Source: Kribbella italica (GTDB lineage: Bacteria; Actinomycetota; Actinomycetes; Propionibacteriales; Kribbellaceae). Taken from it: a stretch of 64,000 nt of DNA. Position 1 is the stretch's first letter, and every line of letters starts with the position of its first letter. The notes beneath the pieces were generated by a model. That model ran no database searches and was not told the DNA's origin. It worked only from the letters and a program-made list of their open reading frames with translations. The position numbers and the translations under genes were made by a program. This document shows positions 20,477 through 29,516 of this stretch, in pieces. The stretch lies in assembly GCF_014205135.1 (NCBI RefSeq), contig NZ_JACHMY010000001.1:372001-436000 (forward strand). The letters run 5' to 3'.

Positions 20477-21106
20477 ATGCGGCTGCTGACGGTGAACGTG
20501 GTGGAAGAGCTGATCCCCGGGCCCAAGGAGACCGGCTGGACGGCGATCGACAAGCGGCCGCAGCATGGGCGGGTCCGGGTGGGGGAGCTCGGGCTCGCGG
20601 GGGACTCGGTGTGTGACACCGCGAATCACGGTGGGCCGGATCAGGCCGTCTACGCGTACGCCGAGGAGGACGCCCGGTGGTGGAGCGAGCAGCTCGGGCG
20701 GGAGATCCCGTCGGGGTTGTTCGGCGAGAACCTGCGGACCGAGGGCGTCGAGGTGACCAACGCGCTGCTCGGTGAGGTGTGGCGTATCGGGGACGAGGTC
20801 GAGGTCCAGGTGCGGGCGCCGCGGATCCCGTGCATCACGTTCCAGCACCGGATGGGGATTCCGGGCTGGGTGAAGCGGTTCCACCAGGCCAACCGCTCCG
20901 GCGTCTACCTCAAGGTCCTGACGACCGGCACGATCGCGGCCGGTGACCCGGTCACGGTGCTGAGCCGCCCCGATCACGAGGTGACCGTCGGGGTGATGTT
21001 CGAGGCGCAGGACGGGCCGAAGCTGCGGGGCGTGCTCGACTCCGGCGTCGACCTGATGCCCGAGCTGCGCGCGACCGCCGAGCGTGTCGTGGCCCGCGGC
21101 AACTAA
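20477..21106 (+). CDS. MOSC domain protein, YiiM-like
   Basis: The 209-residue protein has a MOSC domain, the fold that handles sulfur carried to or from molybdenum cofactor. Diagnostic parts are GPDQAVYAYAEEDARWWSEQLGREIPSGLFGENLRTEG and VEVQVRAPRIPCITFQHRMG, with a conserved Cys. A C-terminal FHQANRSGVYLKVLTTGTIAAGDPV region follows. E. coli YiiM reduces N-hydroxylated purines, but that activity cannot be assigned here. The ATG at 20477 follows a GGGGAGG-like ribosome site; the longer frame from 20441 adds 12 unlike residues. It lies 42 bases after the kinase gene, probably in the same transcript. Confidence 0.88.
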   Translation: MRLLTVNVVEELIPGPKETGWTAIDKRPQHGRVRVGELGLAGDSVCDTANHGGPDQAVYAYAEEDARWWSEQLGREIPSGLFGENLRTEGVEVTNALLGEVWRIGDEVEVQVRAPRIPCITFQHRMGIPGWVKRFHQANRSGVYLKVLTTGTIAAGDPVTVLSRPDHEVTVGVMFEAQDGPKLRGVLDSGVDLMPELRATAERVVARGN

Positions 21107-21134
21107 GCCCGGGCCGCCGTGCCAGGATGGCCCG

Positions 21135-22616
21135 ATGGCATCGACCGACCTCGTCGTCACCACTCCCGCCGGACCGATCCGTGGCGATGCCACGGAGTAC
21201 GGCGCCGTCTTCCGGGCCGTACCGTACGCCGCGCCGCCGGTCGGCGAGCACCGGTTCCGGCCACCGGCCCCTGTGAGCCCGTGGACCGAGATCCGGGACA
21301 CCCGATCGACCGGCCCGACCGCTCCGCAGGCCGCCGCGTCCGGTCCGCTGGCCGACCTGCTCCCGAACCTCGTCGTCCCCGGCGACGACTACCTCCACGC
21401 CAATGTCTGGACCCCGGATCCAACGGGGTCGGCGCCGGTCATGGTGTTCATCCACGGTGGCGCGTTCGTCAGCGGGTCCAACGCGCTCAGCGGGTACGAC
21501 GGAACGGCGTTCGCGCGGGACGGTGTCGTGTTCGTGACGATCAACTACCGGCTTGGCGCCGACGGGTTCCTCTGGTTCGGCGACGGCGTACCGAACCTCG
21601 GGCTGCTCGACCAGGTCGCCGCGCTGACCTGGGTGCGCGACACGATCACGAGCTTCGGCGGTGACCCCGGAAACGTCACGGTGATGGGCGAATCGGCGGG
21701 CGCGATGAGCATCGGGGCGCTCCTCACGATGCCGGCCGCCGAGGGCCTGTTCCACCGGGCGATCCTGGAGTCCGGCGCGGGCCACCACGCGATCTCGCCG
21801 GGCGCGGCCCGCAACGTCGGCCGGCGGCTCGCCAAGGTCCTGGGAGTGCCGGCGACCCGCGAAGGAGTCGGTACGGCGAGCTCCGCCGCGCTGATCGCGG
21901 CGCAGTCGCAGGTGTCCGCGCAGCTGCCCAAGACGCCGTTCCGCCGGATCTGGGGTGAGGTCGCGACCAACCTGATGCCGTTCGAGCCGGTGGTCGACGG
22001 CGAGGTGCTGCCGCAGCTCCCGATCAAGGCGATCGAAGCCGGCGCCGGCGCGGGCGTCGACGTACTGGTCGGGTACAACACGCAGGAGGCGCGGCTGTTC
22101 TTCCTGACCGTCCCCGACCGTGGCGTCGTTCCTCGACTGATGACGGCGGTGATGGGCCGGCTGTTCGGGCTCCGCCGCAAGGACCTCGCGGCCTACCGTG
22201 GGTGGGCCGACGGACCGGCGCGGGACCATGACGCGATGATCGCCATGCTGACCGACGCCATCTACCGGATTCCGGCCCTCCGGCTGGCGGAGGCGCACGG
22301 CAGGGCTCACGTGTACCGGTTCGCCTGGCAGTCGCCGGCGCGCGACGGCCGGCTGGGTGCGTCCCACGGGCTCGAACTGCCGTACGTGTTCGACAACCTG
22401 GACAACGCCGACTGGCGCGGGATGCTGGTGGGTCAGGGCGCAAGCGACGTCGCGACCCGGATGCACAACAGCTGGGTGGCCTTCGCCAAGACCGGCGATC
22501 CCGGCTGGCCGACGTACTCGCCGCAACGCCGGGTCGAGCAGGAGTTCGGCGGCGCCGACCAGTTGGTCACCGACCACCACCCGGCCAGTCGCGAGCTGTG
22601 GGCCGGACGGCGTTAG
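21135..22616 (+). CDS. Type-B carboxylesterase (alpha/beta hydrolase)
   Basis: The 493-residue enzyme of the carboxylesterase/para-nitrobenzyl esterase family hydrolyses carboxylic esters. It shows the early AVFRAVPYAAPPVGEHRF, the oxyanion motif FIHGGAF (106-112) and the nucleophile elbow GESAGA with Ser187. A Glu/Asp and His follow later, the His in SHGLELPYVF. No signal peptide, so probably cytoplasmic. The ATG at 21135 was chosen because it begins just before the family's conserved start; 17 upstream in-frame residues look non-native. Its stop overlaps the convergent IclR gene by 4 bases. Natural substrate is not known; acetylated sugars would fit the neighbouring uronate genes, but that is inference. 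Confidence 0.92.
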   Translation: MASTDLVVTTPAGPIRGDATEYGAVFRAVPYAAPPVGEHRFRPPAPVSPWTEIRDTRSTGPTAPQAAASGPLADLLPNLVVPGDDYLHANVWTPDPTGSAPVMVFIHGGAFVSGSNALSGYDGTAFARDGVVFVTINYRLGADGFLWFGDGVPNLGLLDQVAALTWVRDTITSFGGDPGNVTVMGESAGAMSIGALLTMPAAEGLFHRAILESGAGHHAISPGAARNVGRRLAKVLGVPATREGVGTASSAALIAAQSQVSAQLPKTPFRRIWGEVATNLMPFEPVVDGEVLPQLPIKAIEAGAGAGVDVLVGYNTQEARLFFLTVPDRGVVPRLMTAVMGRLFGLRRKDLAAYRGWADGPARDHDAMIAMLTDAIYRIPALRLAEAHGRAHVYRFAWQSPARDGRLGASHGLELPYVFDNLDNADWRGMLVGQGASDVATRMHNSWVAFAKTGDPGWPTYSPQRRVEQEFGGADQLVTDHHPASRELWAGRR

Positions 22617-23377
22617 TGAGTGGGCTCCAGGTAGCCCAGCGCCGCTGAGATCTTCCGGGCGGCTTCGATCGCGGCCGGGGCCATCAGCGCGACCTGCGCG
22701 ATCGACTGCTCCAGCGACAACGTCGAGATGCTCACCGCCGCGATCGCCGCTGCGGTGTGGTCGTGGATCACGGCCGCGACGCAGCGGATGCCCGGCTCGT
22801 TCTCCTCGTCGTCCAGCGCGTAGCCGCGAGCCTTCACCTGGGCCAGGTCCGCCTTCAACCCGGCCGCGGTGGTGTGCGTGAGCGGCGTACGGGCCGGCAG
22901 TCCGGTCCGGGTGATCAGCGCGTTGAGCGTGTCATCGTCCATCTCCGCCAGCAGCGCCTTGCCGATCCCGGTGCAGTGCAGCCAGAACGCCTTCCCCACG
23001 CGCGACGGCATCCGGTACGGCTTCGGGCCGTCCAGGCGGGCGACGTAGATCGCCTCGTCGCCGTTCAGCAGGCCGACGTGCACCGTGCAGCGCGTCTGCG
23101 CGACCAGGTCGGCGAGCACCGGCCGCGCCACCGTGGCCAGATCGACGTTCGTCAGCGCGTGGCCGGCGAGCCGCAGCGCCTTCGGGCCCGGGTGGTACGA
23201 GCCGTCCTCGGACTGCGCGACGAACTCGTGCTCGACCAGCGACGCCATGATCCGGTGCACCGTCGACTTGGCCAGGCCGGTGGCCGTCACGACGTCGGTG
23301 AACCGGGAGTGCTCGAGGACGGCGTCGAGCACCATCAGCGTCTTGTCGATGGCCGAGGGCGAACTCATGCCGCTCAT
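22613..23377 (-). CDS. IclR-family transcriptional regulator
   Basis: The 254-residue regulator has an N-terminal winged helix (about 8-60: ATGLAKSTVHRIMASLVEHEFV) and the IclR effector domain (about 75-250: CTVHVGLLNGDEAIYVARLDG, WLHCTGIGKALLAEM, GIRCVAAVI). Such proteins usually repress catabolic genes until a small acid binds. It is first downstream of kduD on the same strand, with 42 bases between, so it is likely the local regulator of kduDI and the divergent symporter. A candidate operator dyad lies at 25011-25027. The ATG at 23377 gives the expected length. Confidence 0.93.
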   Translation of the reverse strand: MSGMSSPSAIDKTLMVLDAVLEHSRFTDVVTATGLAKSTVHRIMASLVEHEFVAQSEDGSYHPGPKALRLAGHALTNVDLATVARPVLADLVAQTRCTVHVGLLNGDEAIYVARLDGPKPYRMPSRVGKAFWLHCTGIGKALLAEMDDDTLNALITRTGLPARTPLTHTTAAGLKADLAQVKARGYALDDEENEPGIRCVAAVIHDHTAAAIAAVSISTLSLEQSIAQVALMAPAAIEAARKISAALGYLEPTH

Positions 23378-23419
23378 CCTGTCACCTCTGTCCTGGTCGA
23401 ACCCGGTACGCCGTACTGC

Positions 23420-24175
23420 CTATCTCGCGAGCCAGCCGCCGTCGACGGCGAGCACATGGCCGTTCACGTAGTCCGACGCCGCCGAGGCCAGGAACACCGC
23501 GGCCCCGACCAGGTCCTCCGGCCGACCCCAGCGGCCGGCCGGGATGCGGTCCCGGATGGCCGCCTCGCGCGCCGGGTCGGCCCGCAGTTCGGTCGTGTTG
23601 TCGGTACTGATGTAGCCCGGCGCGATCGCGTTCACCTGGACGCCGGCCGCTCCCCACTCGTTGGCCAGCGCCTTGGTCAGTCCCGCGACCGCGTGCTTGC
23701 TCGCAGTGTAGGCGGGCACGGTGACGCCGCCCTGGAAACTGAGCAGCGAGGCGATCGTGACGATCTTGCCGGCGCCGTGCTGGACCATCGCCGCGCCGAT
23801 CGGGCGGGTGACCGCCCAGGTGGAGTTCAGGTTCACGTCGATCACGTGCTGCCAGTCGGGGGTCGCGGTTCCGGCCGCGGGCGCGCGGCGGATCGTGCCC
23901 GCGTTGTTGACCAGGATGTCGATCCGGCGCTCGCGGGCGATCTGAGTGGCGACCTGCTCGACGGCCGCGGGGGCGGCGAAGTCCGCGGTGACGACCGTCG
24001 CCTCGCCGCCGCCGTTCTGCTTGATCGCCTCGAGGGTGTCCTCGAGCGCGGCGTCGCGGGCGAGCAGGATCAGGTCGGCGCCGGCCGCGGCGTACCCGGC
24101 GGCGATCGCCGCACCGATCCCGCGCCGCGCCCCGGTCACCAGGGCGGTCCGTCCCTTCAGGGAGAAGACGGTCAC
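23420..24175 (-). CDS. kduD: 2-deoxy-D-gluconate 3-dehydrogenase (KduD-type SDR)
   Basis: The 251-residue short-chain dehydrogenase reduces 2,5-diketo-3-deoxygluconate to 2-keto-3-deoxygluconate with NAD(P)H in uronate breakdown. It shows the Rossmann TGARRGIG, LVNNAG, catalytic Ser in SLLSFQGG, YTASK (Tyr and Lys) and the C-terminal VFLASAASDYVNGHVLAVDGGW. VTVFSLKGRTALVTG at the start and DNTTELRAD are characteristic of the KduD subgroup. The GTG start at 24175 overlaps the kduI stop (GTGA), meaning coupled translation. The pairing with kduI supports the specific name. Confidence 0.92.
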   Translation of the reverse strand: MTVFSLKGRTALVTGARRGIGAAIAAGYAAAGADLILLARDAALEDTLEAIKQNGGGEATVVTADFAAPAAVEQVATQIARERRIDILVNNAGTIRRAPAAGTATPDWQHVIDVNLNSTWAVTRPIGAAMVQHGAGKIVTIASLLSFQGGVTVPAYTASKHAVAGLTKALANEWGAAGVQVNAIAPGYISTDNTTELRADPAREAAIRDRIPAGRWGRPEDLVGAAVFLASAASDYVNGHVLAVDGGWLAR

Positions 24176-25002
24176 CGCAGCTCCGTCACGTCGACGCCGT
24201 CCATGTCGGCGAAGGCCTGGTTCTCGCCGGCCATCGCCCACACGAAGCTGTACGACGACGTGCCGACGCCGGAGTGGATCGACCAGCTCGGCGAGATGAT
24301 CGCCTCGCGGTCGGCGACCAGCAGGTGCCGGGTCTCCTCGGGCTCGCCGAGCAGGTGCACGATCCGCTCGGTCTCCGGCAGGCCGAAGTACAGGTAGCAC
24401 TCGGTCCGGCGGTCGTGGGTGTGCGAGGGCATCGTGTTCCAGGTGCTGCCGGCGTGCAGGGTGGTGACGCCGAGCACGATCTGGCAGCTCTGCACGCCGG
24501 TCGCGTGGATGTACTGGTCGATCGTGCGCCGGTTCGCGGTCTGCTGGTCGCCGAGCTCGAGCCGGTTGCCCTCGCCGGGCTGCACGAGAGCCGTCGGGTA
24601 CGCCGTGTGCGCGGCCGCACTGAACAGGTAGAACGCGGCGTCGGTGCCCTCGAAGACGACCTCGCGCGCGCCGCGCCCGGCGTACAGGCAGGCACCGGTG
24701 GTCAGCTCGAACTTGGTGCCGTCGACGCTCACCGTGCCGGGGCCGCCGACGTTGACGATGCCGGCCTCGCGGCGCTCGAGGAAGTACTCGCTGCGCAGCT
24801 CCGGCCAGGTGCCGAGGGTGAGCGGGCCGGAGACCGGGCGGGCGCCGGCCAGCACGATCCGGTCGTGGTGGGTGAGCACCGCGGTGACCGCGTCCGGGGT
24901 GAACAGGTCGTCGACCAGGTAGTGCTCGCGAAGGCCCGCGGTGTCGAACCCGGGGATCTGGGCGGGGTGAGTGGCGTGACGAACCTGGAGAGGCGAATTC
25001 AT
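24172..25002 (-). CDS. kduI: 5-dehydro-4-deoxy-D-glucuronate isomerase
   Basis: The 276-residue cupin enzyme converts 5-keto-4-deoxyuronate to 2,5-diketo-3-deoxygluconate in pectin/glycosaminoglycan uronate catabolism. It shows the metal ligands expected for KduI: His194 and His196 (MPSHTHDRR), Glu201 (TECYLYF) and His243 (SWSIHSG). Early RHATHPAQIPGFDT and LREHYLVDDLF are family signatures. The ATG at 25002 was preferred; an upstream in-frame start at 25032 adds 10 residues and lies in the regulatory region. It is first in the kduI-kduD-iclR operon and divergent from the symporter. Cytoplasmic. Confidence 0.95.
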   Translation of the reverse strand: MNSPLQVRHATHPAQIPGFDTAGLREHYLVDDLFTPDAVTAVLTHHDRIVLAGARPVSGPLTLGTWPELRSEYFLERREAGIVNVGGPGTVSVDGTKFELTTGACLYAGRGAREVVFEGTDAAFYLFSAAAHTAYPTALVQPGEGNRLELGDQQTANRRTIDQYIHATGVQSCQIVLGVTTLHAGSTWNTMPSHTHDRRTECYLYFGLPETERIVHLLGEPEETRHLLVADREAIISPSWSIHSGVGTSSYSFVWAMAGENQAFADMDGVDVTELR

Positions 25003-25010
25003 GGAACTAA

Positions 25011-25095
25011 GTTCTACTAGACAGAACAACAAGTCAAGAGTAGAAAGGCCTTCTTGGTTCTAGTTCCGCCCCTTGATACCAAGTTCCGCCCCTTG
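25011..25095. promoter_or_regulatory. Shared kduI/symporter control region: dyad and 20-bp-spaced direct repeat
   Basis: Between the divergent kduI and symporter starts lies GTTCTactagacAGAAC (25011-25027), a dyad that could be an IclR operator. Two copies of AGTTCCGCCCCTTG follow at 25062-25075 and 25082-25095, exactly 20 bp apart, and the second runs into the symporter ribosome site GGAGGT. Binding by the IclR protein is inferred from position only. Confidence 0.4.
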
Positions 25096-25105
25096 GAGGT
25101 ATCGC

Positions 25106-26626
25106 ATGACCGCACTGGACTGGACGGTCCTGGCCGGCTACTTCGTGCTGATGGTGCTGATCGGCCTCTGGTCGCGCACCAAGATCAAGACCGTCGTCGA
25201 CTACTTCACGACCGGCGGCCGGATCCCCTGGTGGCTGTCCGGCATCTCGCACCACATGTCCGGCTACAGCGCCGTCATGTTCGTCGCCTTCGCCGCGGTC
25301 GCCTACACCTACGGCATCACCGTGTACGTCTGGTGGGCGGTCTCGATCGGCGTCGGCGTCGGGATCGGCGCGTTCGTGTTCGCCGCGCGCTGGAACCGGC
25401 TGCGCGCCAAGCACGGAGTCGTGTCGCCGCTGGAGTACCTTGCCCAGCGCTACAACCTGCCGACCCAGCAGGTGCTCGCGTACTCCGGCGCCGCGCTCAA
25501 GGTGGTCGACATCGCGTCCAAGTGGGTCGCGATCGCCGTACTGCTGAACGGGTTCACCGGCGTACCGATGCGGTGGGGCATCCTGCTGACCGGCGTGGTC
25601 ACGATGCTGTACGCGACGCTCGGCGGGCTGTGGGCGGACGTGCTCACCGACTTCGGGCAGTTCGTCATCCAGGCCGCGGCCGGGATCGCGATGTTCGTCG
25701 GCGTCCTGCGGCACCTGGACGGCGTACCGACGTTGTGGAAAATGTGGGACCAGTTGCCCGAGGGGCACGGTGACGCGCTGAACGGGCCGTACACACCGAT
25801 CTTCCTGATTGCGTTCCTGTTCATCAAAACCTTCGAGTACAACGGCGGCATGTGGAACCTGGCCCAGCGCTACATGGCCGCGCCGTCGGGCTCGGAGGCC
25901 AAGCGGTCCGCGCTGCTGTCGTCGATCCTGTGGCTGGTCTGGCCGCTGGTGCTGTTCATCCCGATGTGTGCCGCGCCGCTGCTGGTCCCGGACCTCGGCA
26001 AGCCCGAGCAGTCGTACGTCGAACTGGCGCAACTGCTGCTGCCGAGCGGCCTGATCGGCCTGGTGCTGGCCGGGTTCTTCTCGCACACGATGGCGATGGT
26101 CGCCTCCGACGCGAACGTGATCTCGTCGGTGATCACCCGCGACCTCGGCCCGGTGCTGGTGCCGAAGCTGCGCCGGCTGTCCGACGCCGCGACGCTGAAG
26201 TTCGCCCGGATCACGACGTTCACGTTCGTGACGGTGAGCATGCTGATCGCGATCCTCACCAACGGGCAGGGCGTCGTCCTGAAGATCGTCGTCGACCTGG
26301 TGGCCGCGACGATGGGCCCGATCTCGATCCCGCTGATGCTCGGGTTGCTGCCCTGGTTCCGGCGCTGTGGCTCGCGGGCGGCGATCGCCTCGTGGGCGGC
26401 CGGGCTGATCGTCTGGGCGGTCGTGAAGTGGGGCATCGGGTCGACCGACACCACGATGGTGGTGGCGTTGCCGCTGGCAACTTCCCTGGTCGTGTACGTC
26501 GGGCTCGGCCTGCTGATGCCGGAACGCCGCGACTCCGTCGACGTCCTGCTCGACTCGCTGAACAGCGACCCGGACGAGAACGACGAGGTGCTCGCCAGGC
26601 GAGCGGCCGCCAACGCGGCGGACTGA
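25106..26626 (+). CDS. Sodium:solute symporter (SSS family)
   Basis: The 506-residue inner-membrane transporter has about 13 hydrophobic segments. It carries early YFTTGGRIPWWLSGISHHMSG and the FGQFVIQAAAGIAM segment, both typical of the sodium:solute symporter family. The short Asp/Glu-rich C-terminal tail (SDPDENDEVLARR) is cytoplasmic. Divergence from kduID with shared control sequences suggests it imports a uronate or an unsaturated oligo-uronide product using a sodium gradient. That substrate is inference from context. The ATG at 25106 follows GGAGGT at good spacing; upstream in-frame codons back to 25073 overlap the direct repeats and look non-coding. Confidence 0.92.
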   Translation: MTALDWTVLAGYFVLMVLIGLWSRTKIKTVVDYFTTGGRIPWWLSGISHHMSGYSAVMFVAFAAVAYTYGITVYVWWAVSIGVGVGIGAFVFAARWNRLRAKHGVVSPLEYLAQRYNLPTQQVLAYSGAALKVVDIASKWVAIAVLLNGFTGVPMRWGILLTGVVTMLYATLGGLWADVLTDFGQFVIQAAAGIAMFVGVLRHLDGVPTLWKMWDQLPEGHGDALNGPYTPIFLIAFLFIKTFEYNGGMWNLAQRYMAAPSGSEAKRSALLSSILWLVWPLVLFIPMCAAPLLVPDLGKPEQSYVELAQLLLPSGLIGLVLAGFFSHTMAMVASDANVISSVITRDLGPVLVPKLRRLSDAATLKFARITTFTFVTVSMLIAILTNGQGVVLKIVVDLVAATMGPISIPLMLGLLPWFRRCGSRAAIASWAAGLIVWAVVKWGIGSTDTTMVVALPLATSLVVYVGLGLLMPERRDSVDVLLDSLNSDPDENDEVLARRAAANAAD

Positions 26627-26640
26627 CCCCGGGCCGCTCT

Positions 26641-27570
26641 TCACTCCACGAATGCGGCGATGACCGACTGCTCGGCAACGGTTGTGAGCTGCTGTGGTGT
26701 GAGCCCGACCTCGGCGAGCGCCGTCCGGTGCTCCTGTGACAACCGCACGTTGCTGGCCCGCGGATTGTCCGTGCACAACGCCACGGGCACCCCCGCGGCC
26801 AGCAACGTGTGGATCTGGTGCTCCGCGTAGCTCGGCGCCGCACCGGTCTGGGTGTTGCTCGTGAGCGACACCTCCAGCGTCACCCCGTGCGCGGCCAGCC
26901 ACTCCATCAACCGAGGATCCTCAGCAGCCCGCACGCCGTGCCCGATGCGTTCCGCTTTGAGTTCCCGTACGGCGTCCCAAACGCTCTCCGGCCCGGCCGC
27001 CTCGCCGGCGTGAATCGTCACGTGCAGTCCCGCCTGCCTCGCCTGGGAGAACGCGTCCGCGAACAGCGTGGCGGGGAAGTTCGCCTCGTCACCGGCCAGG
27101 TCGACCGCGCAGAACCGCTCCTTGCGCGCCAGCAGACTCGCCATCTGCGCGGCGGCCGAGTCGGCGCCGAGATGCCGCACCACGATGCCGATCAGCCCGA
27201 CTGTCAGCTGCCGCTTCTTCGCCTGCTCGGCGACCGCATCCGCGACCGCGTCGATGACTGCCTCAGGCGCCAGTCCGGTCTCGTGCGCGATGATCCCCGG
27301 GCAGAACCGCAGCTCGAGCAGCTCCAGCCCATCGTCGAACGCGTCGTCCACGGCCTCCCGCGCGGCCCGGCTCCAGTCGTCGAGGCCGGTCAGCACACCG
27401 ATCGCGAGATCGACCTTGTCCAGGTAGGGCAGCAGCCCGGTTTGGTTGTCGTCGGCCACCAAAGCGGTTCGCCGTACGGACTTGTGGCCCGTCCGTTCGG
27501 CGACGTCGAGCACGGTGCTGCTCCGGATCGACCCTTCGAGATGCCGATGCAGATCAACCAGAGGAAGCAT
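26641..27570 (-). CDS. add: Adenosine deaminase family protein
   Basis: The 309-residue TIM-barrel metal-dependent deaminase converts adenosine to inosine in purine salvage. It shows the zinc motif HRHLEGS (His8, His10), HAGE (His187, Glu190), ERIGHGVRA and VSLTSNTQTGAAPSYAEH. The last metal ligand is Asp268 in LCTDNPRAS. The family often has TDDP or TDNR here, and the Asn is common in actinobacterial members. Length is a little short of E. coli Add (333). It is convergent with the symporter and divergent from asd. Whether the preferred substrate is adenosine or a related aminopurine nucleoside cannot be judged. Confidence 0.9.
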   Translation of the reverse strand: MLPLVDLHRHLEGSIRSSTVLDVAERTGHKSVRRTALVADDNQTGLLPYLDKVDLAIGVLTGLDDWSRAAREAVDDAFDDGLELLELRFCPGIIAHETGLAPEAVIDAVADAVAEQAKKRQLTVGLIGIVVRHLGADSAAAQMASLLARKERFCAVDLAGDEANFPATLFADAFSQARQAGLHVTIHAGEAAGPESVWDAVRELKAERIGHGVRAAEDPRLMEWLAAHGVTLEVSLTSNTQTGAAPSYAEHQIHTLLAAGVPVALCTDNPRASNVRLSQEHRTALAEVGLTPQQLTTVAEQSVIAAFVE

Positions 27571-27583
27571 CCACCCACCCTAG

Positions 27584-28699
<1,116 letters not shown>

Positions 28700-28706
28700 A
28701 CGTTCA

Positions 28707-28742
28707 CAGCCCCGCCCCCGTCGTACGCCGGGAGCGGGGCTG
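28707..28742 (+). terminator. Terminator after asd
   Basis: CAGCCCCGC (28707-28715) pairs with GCGGGGCTG (28734-28742) around an 18-base loop, starting 8 bases after the asd stop. A short pyrimidine-rich tract follows. Confidence 0.75.
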
Positions 28743-28786
28743 CTTGCACCGGGCATTGCACGTGCATGTGGACAGCCCGGTGCGCT

Positions 28787-28996
28787 CTAGGCGGGGACCT
28801 CGCGGCCCTCCTCGTCGGTGCGGAGCTGGGTCAGCCGCTCGATGAACCGGCGGTCGTGGGTGAACAGGCGGGTCGTCGTACCCTCGAGCAGTGGGGAGTC
28901 CCATAGCACCTGGACCTCGCCGCCGAACACCGCGGCGACCGTGCCGCGGCCGTAGTCGTCCGAACTCACCCGCTGTCCCTCGACGATCTCGCCCAT
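28787..28996 (-). CDS. Small conserved-looking hypothetical protein
   Basis: The 69-residue protein begins MGEIVEGQRVSSDDYGRGTV and continues with a strand-rich core (VAAVFGGEVQVLWDSP, TRLFTHDRRFIERL) and a charged tail. The beginning resembles small SH3-like/KOW-like beta barrels that control access or bind nucleic acid, but I do not recognise a family. The ATG at 28996 follows GGAG at useful spacing. It is divergent from the helix-turn-helix gene at 29139. Codon composition matches neighbouring real genes, which supports it being coding. Confidence 0.6.
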   Translation of the reverse strand: MGEIVEGQRVSSDDYGRGTVAAVFGGEVQVLWDSPLLEGTTTRLFTHDRRFIERLTQLRTDEEGREVPA

Positions 28997-29138
28997 CAAA
29001 CACTCCGTCGGATTTTCTGACCTGACGACGGAAAAGCTAACACAGTGCCCTAACTCGATTCAGTGTGCTTGATTACCTTGCGTGTCGCTCGAAAATAGGG
29101 TATGACGCCAGGCTTTCCGCTGATGCAGACTGCGGAAG

Positions 29139-29396
29139 ATGAAGCCGGAGGAGCTGGACGCCCTGATCGCGGGCAACGTGCGTGCGGCCCGCGCTCGCCT
29201 CCGCCTGCGGCAGGAGGACCTCGCCGACGAAATCGGTTGGTCCCGGCCCACCGTTTCCTCGCTCGAGGCCGGCACGCGCCGGATCACCGTGGCCGACGCG
29301 GTCGCGCTCTGCCGGGCGCTGAGGCTCACGCTGCCCGAGTTGCTGCGTGGTGCACCCGCTGAGGTCTTCGAAGCACTGGGCGTCACCCCCGCCTGA
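29139..29396 (+). CDS. Small helix-turn-helix (XRE-type) DNA-binding protein
   Basis: The 85-residue protein is almost entirely one XRE helix-turn-helix domain: NVRAARARLRLRQEDLADEIGWSRPTVSSLEAGTRRITVADAVALCRALRLTLPELL. The recognition helix is WSRPTVSSLEAG. No second domain, so it acts as a small repressor or activator. It is divergent from a small hypothetical gene and lies 120 bases before the acyl-CoA ligase on the same strand. Its target is not evident; it may control itself and the divergent gene. Confidence 0.85.
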   Translation: MKPEELDALIAGNVRAARARLRLRQEDLADEIGWSRPTVSSLEAGTRRITVADAVALCRALRLTLPELLRGAPAEVFEALGVTPA

Positions 29397-29516
29397 CCGT
29401 CGTACGCTCGCGTTGCGGAAACGTGATCGAGCTCGGGCCGTCGCGTGGGCGAGCGGCATGGTCAGCGTGCGCCGGAGCTATTACTCTCCGGTTTACCTGA
29501 CCCCTGGGAGGCCAGA

